Source: UBA3792 sp946185305
Lineage (GTDB): Bacteria > Bacillota > Clostridia > Christensenellales > CAG-138
Direction of reading: 5' to 3'
NCBI GenBank assembly: GCA_946185305.1
Contig: CAMHJE010000011.1
Span: forward strand, 1-30,196
Length of the DNA: 30,196 nt
The notes beneath the pieces are model-generated. The model was not told the origin of the DNA. It ran no database searches and saw only the letters and a program-made list of their open reading frames with translations. The translations under genes and the position numbers were made by a program. Positions 7,122 to 14,250 of this stretch are shown here, in pieces. How positions within the stretch are numbered: position 1 is the first letter of the stretch; every line of letters starts with the position of its first letter.

Positions 7122-7618
7122 TCCGAAAATCCACCCCCGAAGATTATCAAACGCTTTTGCGCCTCTACGCCGTTGCGCGCGAGGCAATGAAGCAAAGCGG
7201 CAACCCGACCCAATGGGGCGAGGACAGGCCGTATCCCGCCCGCATCGAGGCCGATATTCAAACCGGCATCGGCTATGTGATTGAGCGTGACGGGCGTGTT
7301 TGCGGCGCGTTCGCGCTGCTGCAGGAGCCGGAGCCGACCTACGCGCATATCGACGGCGCATGGCAAACCGACAGTCCGTATATCACGCTGCATCGCGTGG
7401 CAAGCGACGGCACGGCGCGCGGCGTGATGCACGAGATGCTCGCCTTTGCCGACAGCGTATGCCCGTGCATCCGGATCGACACGCACGAAAACAACCGCAT
7501 CATGCAGCATATCCTGCAAAAAGAGGGGTTCACGTACTGCGGCGTCATCACGCTGGCGGACGGCGCGCCGCGTTTGGCGTATCAGCGGTGCAGAACGAGC
7601 GAAAGGAACATCGAATGA
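7118..7618 (+). CDS. Second GNAT-family N-acetyltransferase
   Basis: This 166-residue protein has GNAT features: IRKSTPEDYQTLLRLY at the N-terminus, a core strand region YVIERDGRVCGAFALL, an atypical acetyl-CoA loop (DGTARGVMHEMLAFA instead of RGxGxG/A), and IRIDTHENNRIMQHILQKEGF as the C-terminal motif B with YCG. The weak CoA loop resembles a known Firmicutes GNAT subgroup. It overlaps the preceding GNAT gene by 4 bases and the esterase gene by 4 bases (ATGA at 7615-7618), forming a tightly coupled set. Confidence 0.85.
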   Translation: MIRKSTPEDYQTLLRLYAVAREAMKQSGNPTQWGEDRPYPARIEADIQTGIGYVIERDGRVCGAFALLQEPEPTYAHIDGAWQTDSPYITLHRVASDGTARGVMHEMLAFADSVCPCIRIDTHENNRIMQHILQKEGFTYCGVITLADGAPRLAYQRCRTSERNIE

Positions 7619-8376
7619 TTACCGTATCACCCATTCAGATCCCGGCGCTGCCGACCGAAAGGCCGCGCCGCCTGTATGTGTACACCCCGGACGGGTACGA
7701 AACCGACGAGCGCCGCTATCCGGTGCTGTATATGTTCGACGGGCACAACGTGTTTTTCGATGCGGATGCGACCTACGGCAAAAGCTGGGGCATGAAGGAA
7801 TATCTCGAAGCGCATCGAACGCCGCTGATCCTCGTTGCGTTCGAGTGCAATCCGGAGGGGGTTCGGCGCCTGTTTGAATACAGCCCGTGGGACTTTTCGG
7901 TGCCGCGCCGGTTTTATGCGGATGGCATGGTCAAGGGGCTCGGCAAGGTGACGATGGACTGGCTTGTCAACGAATTGAAGCCGATGATCGACCGGACCTA
8001 CCGCACACTGCCGGATCGTGAGCACACGCTGATCGCGGGCAGCTCGATGGGCGGCTTGATGACGATTTACGCTCTGACCGCGTACAACGACACGTTTGCC
8101 AAGGGCGCGGCGCTGTCGCCGTGCTTGTGGGACAATCCGAGCAAGCTGGCAAAGCTGCTGAAAATGCCGCTGCTTTCGCCCACGATGCTCTACATGGATT
8201 ACGGCGAAGCGGAGGACGACGGCGACCGGCGGCCGCATGCCGCGATGTTCCGCGCGGCTGCCGCGCTCACAAAGGCGGGCGGCTCGGTGGCGGCGCGAAG
8301 CGTGCCGAACGCACAGCACAGCGAAGCGTATTGGGAGCAGCGCATCCCGATCTTTATGGACTATCTTTTGGGGTGA
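7615..8376 (+). CDS. Alpha/beta-hydrolase esterase (esterase D/feruloyl-esterase-like family)
   Basis: This 253-residue putative esterase is of the PF00756 type. The nucleophile is S144 in GSSMGG, the candidate catalytic His is H235 in NAQHSEAYW, and an acidic stretch YGEAEDDGD near residues 196-204 may supply the acid. The N-terminal RRLYVYTPDGY and VLYMFDGHNVF segments are typical of the family. There is no signal peptide, so it acts in the cytoplasm. The ATG at 7615 overlaps the upstream stop (ATGA), which fixes the start; the longer open frame upstream runs in the GNAT gene. The substrate may be an acyl or carbohydrate ester. Confidence 0.9.
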   Translation: MITVSPIQIPALPTERPRRLYVYTPDGYETDERRYPVLYMFDGHNVFFDADATYGKSWGMKEYLEAHRTPLILVAFECNPEGVRRLFEYSPWDFSVPRRFYADGMVKGLGKVTMDWLVNELKPMIDRTYRTLPDREHTLIAGSSMGGLMTIYALTAYNDTFAKGAALSPCLWDNPSKLAKLLKMPLLSPTMLYMDYGEAEDDGDRRPHAAMFRAAAALTKAGGSVAARSVPNAQHSEAYWEQRIPIFMDYLLG

Positions 8377-8381
8377 TCGCC

Positions 8382-8597
8382 ATGTTCGGACGCAAAAAAC
8401 CGACGGCGCCGCGCTACGACGCCGAAAAGCAAAAGCCGATCCTGCATAAAAGCATCTGCACCGGCGAAACGACCGCGGGCTTTATGGATCTGCACGGCGG
8501 CAAGTACCACGAAATCACGCTGATCCAGAGCGACCGCGATCTGAAGCGGTTCATGGACGATTACGGCATCGACACCGTGCCGGAAACGAAATATTGA
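8382..8597 (+). CDS. Small conserved-looking protein of 71 residues
   Basis: The protein begins MFGRKKPTAPRY and ends DDYGIDTVPETKY. It is charged, has no membrane segment and no cysteine pair (a single Cys, in SICTGE). Its form, with short basic N-terminus, KSICTGETTAGF, then ITLIQSDRDLKRFM, recalls a small family seen in Clostridia next to metabolic genes, but I cannot name a function. It starts 5 bases after the esterase stop and is followed by the operon terminator. Codon use fits its neighbours, which supports a real gene. Confidence 0.75.
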   Translation: MFGRKKPTAPRYDAEKQKPILHKSICTGETTAGFMDLHGGKYHEITLIQSDRDLKRFMDDYGIDTVPETKY

Positions 8598-8603
8598 GAG
8601 ACG

Positions 8604-8635
8604 AAAAAGGAGAGGACGCTGCATCCCCTCCTTTT
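8604..8635. terminator. Bidirectional terminator between convergent genes
   Basis: AAAAGGAGAGG (8605-8615) pairs with CCCCTCCTTTT (8625-8635) with one A-C mismatch, loop ACGCTGCAT. With A-runs on the left and T-runs on the right it can end the + strand esterase operon and the - strand aminopeptidase gene. Confidence 0.85.
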
Positions 8636-8648
8636 GGTTTACGGTGCC

Positions 8649-10019
8649 TTACGCGTTCAGCAGGAACGCATAGTAGGCCTTGACCGCTTCATACAGGTCG
8701 GCCTTGCTGATGATCTCCCACGGCGCGTGCATCGACAGCACGGGCACGCCGCTGTCGATCACGTTCATGCCGTACAGCGCGCAGATATAGGCGATCGTGC
8801 CACCGCCGCCCACGTCGATGCGGCCGAGCTCTGCGGTCTGGAAATTGACCTTGTTGTCGTCCATGATCGCGCGCAGACGCCCCATATATTCGGCGTTTGC
8901 GTCATTGCTGCCGCTCTTGCCGCGCGAGCCGGTGTATTTGTTGAAGCACACGCCCCGGCCGAGGTACGCCGCGTTCTTCTTCTCGAACACGGACGCATAC
9001 ATCGGGTCATAGCCCGCGCTGACATCGCAGGACAGCATACGGCTGTTTGCGAGCGCGCGGCGGAGCTTCAGCTCGGAATATTCGCCCGTGCGATCCATCA
9101 GCTCGGCGACGGCGTTTTCAAAGTAATGCGCCTGCATACCGGTCGCGCCGACGCTGCCGATCTCCTCCTTGTCTGCGAGCAGGCAGCAGCAGGTATAGGC
9201 GGGAATCTCGGTCAGCTTCAGCATCGCCTCGACCTCGGCAAACGCGCAGACGCGGTCGTCGTGGCCGTAGCCGAGCACCATGCTGCGATCCAAGCCGAAA
9301 TCACGGCTCTTGCCCGCGGGCACAACCTCGATCTCCGCAGAGAGGAAGTCCTCCTCGTCCATATCGTACTTTTCCTTCAAAATCGCAAGGATCGCCGCCT
9401 TCACCGGCTCCTTCTCCGCGCCCGCAAGCGGCTTGCCGCCCACGATCACATCCAGGTCTTCACCCTCGACGACGGTGCTGCCCTTCTTTTCCATCTGCTG
9501 CTGCGAGAGGTGGATCAAAAGATCGGAGATGCCGACGACGGGATCGTTCTCGTCCTCGCCGATCACGACCGGGACGACCGTGCCGTCCTTCTTGGCGACG
9601 ACGCCGTGCAGCGCAAGCGGCAGCGTGACCCATTGATACTTTTTGATGCCGCCGTAGTAGTGCGTATCGAGGTACGCGAGGTCGGTGTCCTCATACAGCG
9701 GGTTCTGCTTCAGATCCATGCGCGGGCTGTCGATGTGCGCGCCGATGATGTTGATGCCCTTTTCCATCGGCTCACGGCCGATCACGTAGAGCTGCACGGC
9801 CTTGCCCATCGTGTTGACATAGACCTTGTCGCCGGGCTTTAACGCGCCCGCGTCGTTCAGATTCACATAGCCTGCGGCCTCGGCGCGGCGGATCGTCTCC
9901 GCGGCACATTCCCGCTCGGTCTTGCTTTGATCCAGATAGCTGCGATACGCGCTGCCGAGCGCCATGACCTCGGCTTCGGTCTCGGCGGAATAGGTTGTCC
10001 AAGCGTTGACTCGTTCCAT
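8649..10019 (-). CDS. M18-family aminopeptidase (aspartyl aminopeptidase type)
   Basis: This 456-residue cytosolic metallo-aminopeptidase removes N-terminal residues, usually acidic ones in this family, from peptides. Metal-ligand and catalytic blocks are visible in order: GAHIDSPRMDL, GYGHDDRVCAF, DKEEIGSVGATGM, SCDVSAGYDP and the final LSMHAPWEIIS. Length is as expected. The start at 10019 is chosen because CAGGAGG precedes it on the minus strand; the open frame extends upstream into the aldolase gene only as a shadow. It has its own promoter at 10051-10079 and a terminator shared with the convergent operon. Peptide turnover is the likely role. Confidence 0.95.
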   Translation of the reverse strand: MERVNAWTTYSAETEAEVMALGSAYRSYLDQSKTERECAAETIRRAEAAGYVNLNDAGALKPGDKVYVNTMGKAVQLYVIGREPMEKGINIIGAHIDSPRMDLKQNPLYEDTDLAYLDTHYYGGIKKYQWVTLPLALHGVVAKKDGTVVPVVIGEDENDPVVGISDLLIHLSQQQMEKKGSTVVEGEDLDVIVGGKPLAGAEKEPVKAAILAILKEKYDMDEEDFLSAEIEVVPAGKSRDFGLDRSMVLGYGHDDRVCAFAEVEAMLKLTEIPAYTCCCLLADKEEIGSVGATGMQAHYFENAVAELMDRTGEYSELKLRRALANSRMLSCDVSAGYDPMYASVFEKKNAAYLGRGVCFNKYTGSRGKSGSNDANAEYMGRLRAIMDDNKVNFQTAELGRIDVGGGGTIAYICALYGMNVIDSGVPVLSMHAPWEIISKADLYEAVKAYYAFLLNA

Positions 10020-10050
10020 AGTTGCCTCCTGTTTTCCTTCGTTATCCCAA

Positions 10051-10079
10051 AGTATATACGATACCGCGCGGAAAGTCAA
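10051..10079 (-). promoter_or_regulatory. Sigma-A promoter for the M18 aminopeptidase
   Basis: On the minus strand TTGACT (10074-10079) and TATACT (10051-10056) are separated by 17 bases, 31 bases upstream of the start codon. Confidence 0.85.
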
Positions 10080-10133
10080 AGCGCAATCCGGCCTATTTTG
10101 CGGCTGCCGGTCGATTTGACACGATTTTTGCGC

Positions 10134-10160
10134 AAAAAAAGCACACCCGAAGGTGTGCTT
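10134..10160 (-). terminator. Intrinsic terminator after fba (UUCG tetraloop)
   Basis: Read on the minus strand, AAGCACACC and GGTGTGCTT form a 9-bp stem closed by a C(UUCG)G tetraloop and followed by seven T residues (A-run at 10134-10140). Confidence 0.93.
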
Positions 10161-10192
10161 GAAGAACTGGGTTATCCGCAAACGATCTTTGC

Positions 10193-11176
10193 TTACGCTT
10201 TGCCGTTGCAGCCGAGAACATCGACGATCTTGTGCTGGACCATCTTCTTGATCGCTTCGCGGCCGGGCTTGAGGTACTGGCGCGGGTCGAAGTGATCCGG
10301 ATGCTCCGCAAAGTGCTGACGGATCGAAGCCGTGAGCGCAAGGCGCAGGTCGGAGTCGATGTTGATCTTGCAGACCGCCATACGGGCGGCTTCTCTCAGC
10401 TGAGACTCGGGGATGCCGACCGCGTCGGGCATCTTGCCGCCGTACTGGTTGATCATCTTGACGAACTCCTGCGGAACGGAGGAAGAGCCGTGCAGAACGA
10501 TCGGGAAGCCCGGGAGACGCTTTTCGACTTCCTTGAGGATGTCGAAGCGGAGGGGCGGGGGAACGAGCAGACCGTTCTCGTCGCGCGTGCACTGCTTGGC
10601 GGTGAACTTATACGCGCCGTGGCTCGTGCCGATGGCGATCGCGAGAGAGTCGCAGCCGGTGCGCTCGACGAATTCCTGCACGTCCTCCGGACGGGTGTAG
10701 GAGGAATCCTCGGCGGAAACATTGACTTCGTCTTCGACGCCTGCGAGGGTGCCGAGCTCGGCCTCGACGACGACGCCGTGGTCATGCGCATATTCGACGA
10801 CCTGCTTGGTGATCTTGATGTTCTCCTCGAACGGGAGGCCGCTCTTGTCGATCATGACGGAAGAGAAACCGCCGTCGATGCAGCTCTTGCACAGCTCGAA
10901 CGAATCGCCGTGGTCGAGGTGGACAACGATCGGCAGATCAAAGCCGGCGGTCTGCTCCGCATCCTGAATCGCCGCTTCGATCAGCTTCATCAGATAGACG
11001 TGTTTCGCATACGCGCGGGCGCCCTTGGAAACCTGCAGGATCAGCGGAGCATGCTCCTCGATCGCGGCTTCGGTAATGCCCTGGATGATCTCCATGTTGT
11101 TGACGTTGAAGGCGCCGATGGCATAGCCGCCGTTGTAAGCCTTCTTGAACATTTCGGTACTGGTTACAATGGCCAT
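10193..11176 (-). CDS. fba: Class II fructose-1,6-bisphosphate aldolase
   Basis: This 327-residue zinc-dependent aldolase splits fructose 1,6-bisphosphate into dihydroxyacetone phosphate and glyceraldehyde 3-phosphate in glycolysis, and runs in reverse in gluconeogenesis. Signature blocks are GAFNVNNME, VVHLDHGDSFELCKSCIDGGFSS split over the first metal site, EAELGTLAGVED, AIGTSHGAYKF and VLHGSSSVP, which together carry the zinc histidines and phosphate-binding residues. The ATG has AAGGAG upstream. The promoter is divergent with that of the glycosyltransferase and shares its -35 box. The product feeds GAPDH, encoded nearby on the other strand. Confidence 0.97.
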   Translation of the reverse strand: MAIVTSTEMFKKAYNGGYAIGAFNVNNMEIIQGITEAAIEEHAPLILQVSKGARAYAKHVYLMKLIEAAIQDAEQTAGFDLPIVVHLDHGDSFELCKSCIDGGFSSVMIDKSGLPFEENIKITKQVVEYAHDHGVVVEAELGTLAGVEDEVNVSAEDSSYTRPEDVQEFVERTGCDSLAIAIGTSHGAYKFTAKQCTRDENGLLVPPPLRFDILKEVEKRLPGFPIVLHGSSSVPQEFVKMINQYGGKMPDAVGIPESQLREAARMAVCKINIDSDLRLALTASIRQHFAEHPDHFDPRQYLKPGREAIKKMVQHKIVDVLGCNGKA

Positions 11177-11209
11177 AGATAACTCCTTTACCCATTAAAC
11201 TTTAACAAT

Positions 11210-11238
11210 ATTATAAACGTTCTCCGGAAGAATTGCAA
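11210..11238 (-). promoter_or_regulatory. Sigma-A promoter for fba
   Basis: On the minus strand TTGCAA (11233-11238) and TATAAT (11210-11215) have a 17-base spacer. TTGCAA is its own reverse complement and is also the -35 box of the divergent promoter. Confidence 0.85.
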
Positions 11239-11261
11239 TACCGACTTTTTCGGGGTATAAT
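11233..11261 (+). promoter_or_regulatory. Sigma-A promoter for the glycosyltransferase
   Basis: TTGCAA (11233-11238) and a perfect TATAAT (11256-11261) are separated by 17 bases. AAAGGAG follows at 11285-11291 and the ATG at 11297. Confidence 0.87.
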
Positions 11262-11296
11262 ACTTTCCGTGAGGTGTATCCGAGAAAGGAGCCTAT

Positions 11297-12244
11297 ATGC
11301 AGCCTAAAATGTTATCTCTGATCGTTCCGGTCTACTTTGAGGAGGAGGTATTGCCCGCTTCCTACGCCCGCATGGACGGCGTGATGCGCTCTATCGGCCT
11401 GCCGTATGAGATCATCTACGTCAACGACGGCAGCCGCGACGGAACGATGAAAATACTGCGCGACCTTGCCAAGGCGCATCCGGAGGTCAAGGTCTATTCG
11501 TTCTCGCGCAACTTCGGGCATCAGCTCGCCGTGACCTGCGGCATGGATCACGCCAAGGGCGACGCGCTGATCATCATCGACGTCGATCTGCAGGATCCGC
11601 CAGAGCTGATCCCCAAGATGGTCGAGATGTGGCAGGACGGCGCGGACATCGTCTACGGCAAGCGCACCCGGCGCAAGGGTGAAACGCTGTTCAAAAAGCT
11701 GACCGCCGCGGCCTACTACCGCGTGCTGTCCTCCATGAGCGCCTACCCGATCCCGCTCGATACCGGCGACTTCCGCCTGCTCGACCGCAAGGTAGCCGAC
11801 GTGTTCCTAAAGATGCGCGAATCCGCGCGGTTCCTGCGCGGCATGTCCGCATGGATGGGCTTTGAAGCCGTGCCGATTGAATACGTGCGCGAGGAGCGCG
11901 CCGCGGGCAAGACGAAATATTCGCTCAAAAAGATGCTCTCGCTCGCCGCGGACGGGATTTTGAACTTTTCCGCGACGCCGCTGGAGCTGCCGCTGTATTT
12001 CGGCGTGCTGCTCGGCATTCTTGGCGTATTCGGCCTGATCGCCATGATTGCCTGCACCGCGGCGCTCGGCAGCGCGTGCCCGCAATGGCTGTGGCTTGCG
12101 GTCGGGTTCACGCTTGTGCTCGCCGTGCTGTTCGGGTTCCAAGGCATACAGGGGTTCTATCTCGGCCGCATGTACGACGAGCTGAAGGACAGGCCGCTGT
12201 ATATCGTCGCGGAAACGCTGAACGCCGAGAACGAGGGCGAATGA
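11297..12244 (+). CDS. Family 2 glycosyltransferase, polyprenyl-phosphate type, membrane anchored
   Basis: This 315-residue protein resembles the DPM1/GtrB/YkcC group, which transfers a sugar from a nucleotide donor to undecaprenyl phosphate on the inner face of the membrane for later flipping and cell-surface decoration. The GT-A domain has SLIVPVYFEEEVLP, VNDGSRDGT, SFSRNFGHQLA and the metal-binding DVDLQDPPE. Two membrane helices follow near residues 230-255 and 258-283, with a short tail. The sugar cannot be inferred. It is single in its transcript; the stop codon at 12242-12244 is embedded in the first unit of repeat array C. Confidence 0.93.
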   Translation: MQPKMLSLIVPVYFEEEVLPASYARMDGVMRSIGLPYEIIYVNDGSRDGTMKILRDLAKAHPEVKVYSFSRNFGHQLAVTCGMDHAKGDALIIIDVDLQDPPELIPKMVEMWQDGADIVYGKRTRRKGETLFKKLTAAAYYRVLSSMSAYPIPLDTGDFRLLDRKVADVFLKMRESARFLRGMSAWMGFEAVPIEYVREERAAGKTKYSLKKMLSLAADGILNFSATPLELPLYFGVLLGILGVFGLIAMIACTAALGSACPQWLWLAVGFTLVLAVLFGFQGIQGFYLGRMYDELKDRPLYIVAETLNAENEGE

Positions 12245-12330
12245 AATTCGCGGCGCGCATGAAATATGGCTGCGCCAAATGAAATGTATGCCGACGGCAT
12301 GATCCTCCTTGCGGAGAATCGGACGGAAGG
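12241..12330. repeat. Tandem mini-hairpin array C (ATGAAAT/AATC linkers)
   Basis: ATGAAAT-type linkers at 12241, 12260 and 12280, then GATC and AATC, separate small hairpins: CGC-GGC-GCG, TGGC-TGC-GCCA, ATGCC-GAC-GGCAT (12288-12300) and CTCC-TTGC-GGAG (12305-12316). The TGC, GAC and TTGC loops recur in the other arrays. The first linker contains the TGA stop of the glycosyltransferase gene. Confidence 0.65.
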
Positions 12331-12376
12331 ACAGGGCCGCAGATCCGTCACGCGTATTGTATAGCGATATTTCCGG

Positions 12377-12419
12377 CGCGAAGCGTTTTTCGCGGCAAAT
12401 GCAAAAAAGAATTTGCGCG
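12377..12419. promoter_or_regulatory. Two overlapping inverted repeats upstream of gap
   Basis: CGCGAA/TTCGCG (12377-12394) overlaps a longer one, 12391-12400 against 12411-12419 (9 pairs, one bulged G). They share the CGCG at 12391-12394, so they cannot form together. They end 18 bases before the gap -35 box and may be a terminator remnant or a regulator site. Confidence 0.4.
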
Positions 12420-12437
12420 GTTTTGCAAAGAAAACTC

Positions 12438-12466
12438 TTGCAGTTTGACGCAATTCATTGTAAAAT
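12438..12466 (+). promoter_or_regulatory. Sigma-A promoter for gap
   Basis: TTGCAG (12438-12443) and TAAAAT (12461-12466) with a 17-base spacer; GAAGGAGG lies at 12482-12489 and the ATG at 12499. Confidence 0.8.
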
Positions 12467-12498
12467 AAATCGACTAAATATGAAGGAGGCATTTTGCC

Positions 12499-13566
12499 AT
12501 GTCTATTAAAGTTGCCATTAACGGTTTCGGTCGCATCGGTCGTCTGGCGTTCCGTCAGATGTTCGGCGCAGAGGGCTATGAGGTTGTTGCCATCAACGAT
12601 CTGACCAGCCCCGCGATGCTCGCTCACCTGCTCAAGTACGATACCGCTCAGAAGGGTTACTGCGGCGTGATCGGCGAGAACAAGCACACCGTTGCTTCCA
12701 AGGAACCCGTTTTTGAAGAAGACGGCAAGACCGTGAAGGTCCCCGGCTCCATCACTGTGGACGGCAAGGAAATCACCATCTATGCCGAGCCGAAGGCCCA
12801 GAACCTGCCCTGGGGCGAGCTGGGTGTTGACGTTGTGCTCGAGTGCACCGGTTTCTACACCAGCAAGGCCAAGTCGCAGGCGCACATCGACGCAGGCGCC
12901 AAGAAGGTCGTTATCTCCGCTCCCGCCGGCAACGATCTGCCCACCATCGTTTACAATGTCAACAACAACGTTCTGACCAAGGAAGACAAGATCATCTCCG
13001 CGGCGAGCTGCACCACCAACTGCCTCGCGCCGATGACCAAGGCTCTGAACGACAACTTCCCGATCGTTTCCGGCATCATGACCACCGTTCATGCCTACAC
13101 CGGCGATCAGATGATCCTCGACGGCCCGCATCGCAAGGGCGATCTGCAGCGTGCCCGCGCGGGTGCTGCGAACATCGTTCCGAACAGCACCGGTGCTGCG
13201 AAGGCCATCGGCCTCGTTATCCCCGAGCTCAACGGCAAGCTGATCGGCTCCGCACAGCGCGTCCCGGTCGCCACCGGCTCCACCACGATCCTCGTCGCGG
13301 TTGTCAAGGGTAAGGACATCACCAAGGAAGCGATCAACGCGGCCATGAAGTCCCAGGCCTCCGAGTCCTTCGGCTACACCACCGAGAAGCTCGTTTCCTC
13401 CGACATCATCGGCATGACCTACGGCTCCCTGTTCGATGCGAACCAGACCATGGTTCAGAAGATCGACGAGGACACCTATCAGGTTCAGGTCGTCGCTTGG
13501 TATGACAACGAGAACTCCTACACCTCCCAGATGGTCCGCACCATCAAGTACTTCGCGGAGCTGTAA
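12499..13566 (+). CDS. gap: Glyceraldehyde-3-phosphate dehydrogenase
   Basis: This 355-residue glycolytic enzyme oxidises glyceraldehyde 3-phosphate with NAD and phosphate to 1,3-bisphosphoglycerate. It shows the NAD fold INGFGRIGRLAFRQM, the catalytic SAASCTTNCLAP with C171, the HAYTGDQ block and the C-terminal WYDNENSYTSQMVRT. It is about 20 residues longer than most bacterial GAPDHs, mainly because of an insertion near residues 63-90 (around EPVFEEDGKTVKVPG). Codon choice differs from most neighbours (more GTT, GCT, GGT), as expected for a very highly expressed gene. It has its own promoter and a strong terminator. It works with fba on the opposite strand. Confidence 0.97.
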   Translation: MSIKVAINGFGRIGRLAFRQMFGAEGYEVVAINDLTSPAMLAHLLKYDTAQKGYCGVIGENKHTVASKEPVFEEDGKTVKVPGSITVDGKEITIYAEPKAQNLPWGELGVDVVLECTGFYTSKAKSQAHIDAGAKKVVISAPAGNDLPTIVYNVNNNVLTKEDKIISAASCTTNCLAPMTKALNDNFPIVSGIMTTVHAYTGDQMILDGPHRKGDLQRARAGAANIVPNSTGAAKAIGLVIPELNGKLIGSAQRVPVATGSTTILVAVVKGKDITKEAINAAMKSQASESFGYTTEKLVSSDIIGMTYGSLFDANQTMVQKIDEDTYQVQVVAWYDNENSYTSQMVRTIKYFAEL

Positions 13567-13595
13567 GACACGGCAAAACGCCATCAAGGCATACG

Positions 13596-13623
13596 AAAGC
13601 CGCCCGAAAAGGGCGGCTTTTTT
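13596..13623 (+). terminator. Intrinsic terminator after gap
   Basis: AAAGCCGCCC (13596-13605) and GGGCGGCTTT (13611-13620) form a perfect 10-bp stem, loop GAAAA, followed by more T. On the minus strand the tail is short, so it serves mainly the + strand. Confidence 0.92.
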
Positions 13624-13654
13624 GTGTAATCGTTCGTATTGCGGCATTGCTGCG

Positions 13655-14233
13655 TTACTCGATATAATCCCGCAAAATCTCCCCAAACTTTGCCTTCAGA
13701 AAATACCGATACTCCGGATGCGCGGCGGCTTCCCGGTACTCGTTTGGGATCGTGCGGCGGTTGAAGGCTTCGATGCGGTCGCGGTTTTCGGCGTAGCGCA
13801 GGACGGTGATCAGGCCTTCGCGCTCGGCCTTCAGGATCGCTTCGAGCGCGTCGGGGACGAGCTCGCAGGAGGCGACGGGCACCGGCGTTTCGCTGACCGC
13901 GGCAAACGGAATGGAAACGTCGAAGTCCGCGCGGGGAAAGTCCTCCACGGCGTAGATATAGCCGGGTACGCCCGCATAGGTTTCGACAAGCGCGTTCGGG
14001 TAGTATTCCTGTATCTGCAGGCGGCCGTCCTTCGTGAAGCCGTACGGCCCCCATTTCTGCCACGGGCCGGTGTGCGCAAAGCCGGTTTCGCGGCAGAATG
14101 TTTCGATGGCGTTGGACAGATAGACCAGCACGTTTTCGCGCTTTTCGGAAAAGTACAGCAGCGGGCGGCCGTGGTTCGATACGCGCGGTTCCAAGATCGT
14201 GATGCCCGGCGTGGGGGATGCGTGGTAATACAT
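13655..14233 (-). CDS. Uncharacterised protein of 192 residues
   Basis: I do not recognise a named family. The protein starts MYYHASPTPGITILEP, has YFSEKRENVLVYLSNAIETF around residues 27-46, and an aromatic stretch WQKWGPYGF. The YHxS opening followed by LxP and a predicted strand-helix region faintly recalls the start of ADP-ribosyltransferase-like folds; this is a weak inference. The start at 14233 is chosen because AGGAGG lies 5 bases upstream on the minus strand, in the 17-base gap after the GNAT stop; an alternative ATG seven codons upstream lacks a site. It is the last gene of the GNAT transcript. Codon use fits the neighbours. Confidence 0.8.
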   Translation of the reverse strand: MYYHASPTPGITILEPRVSNHGRPLLYFSEKRENVLVYLSNAIETFCRETGFAHTGPWQKWGPYGFTKDGRLQIQEYYPNALVETYAGVPGYIYAVEDFPRADFDVSIPFAAVSETPVPVASCELVPDALEAILKAEREGLITVLRYAENRDRIEAFNRRTIPNEYREAAAHPEYRYFLKAKFGEILRDYIE

Positions 14234-14250
14234 GCGGCCTCCTGCAAGCA

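Noticed and set aside
8634..9842. Open frame of 402 codons on the plus strand across the aminopeptidase gene
   Set aside because: Antisense shadow; it starts inside the bidirectional terminator and shows no known motif, while the minus-strand frame has all M18 motifs.
10020..10592. N-terminal extension of the aminopeptidase frame into the aldolase gene
   Set aside because: A promoter, ribosome binding site and the aldolase terminator lie in this stretch; the extension is unlike any M18 protein.
12309..12509. Open frame of 66 codons before gap
   Set aside because: It runs through inverted repeats and the gap promoter, has no ribosome binding site and overlaps the gap start.
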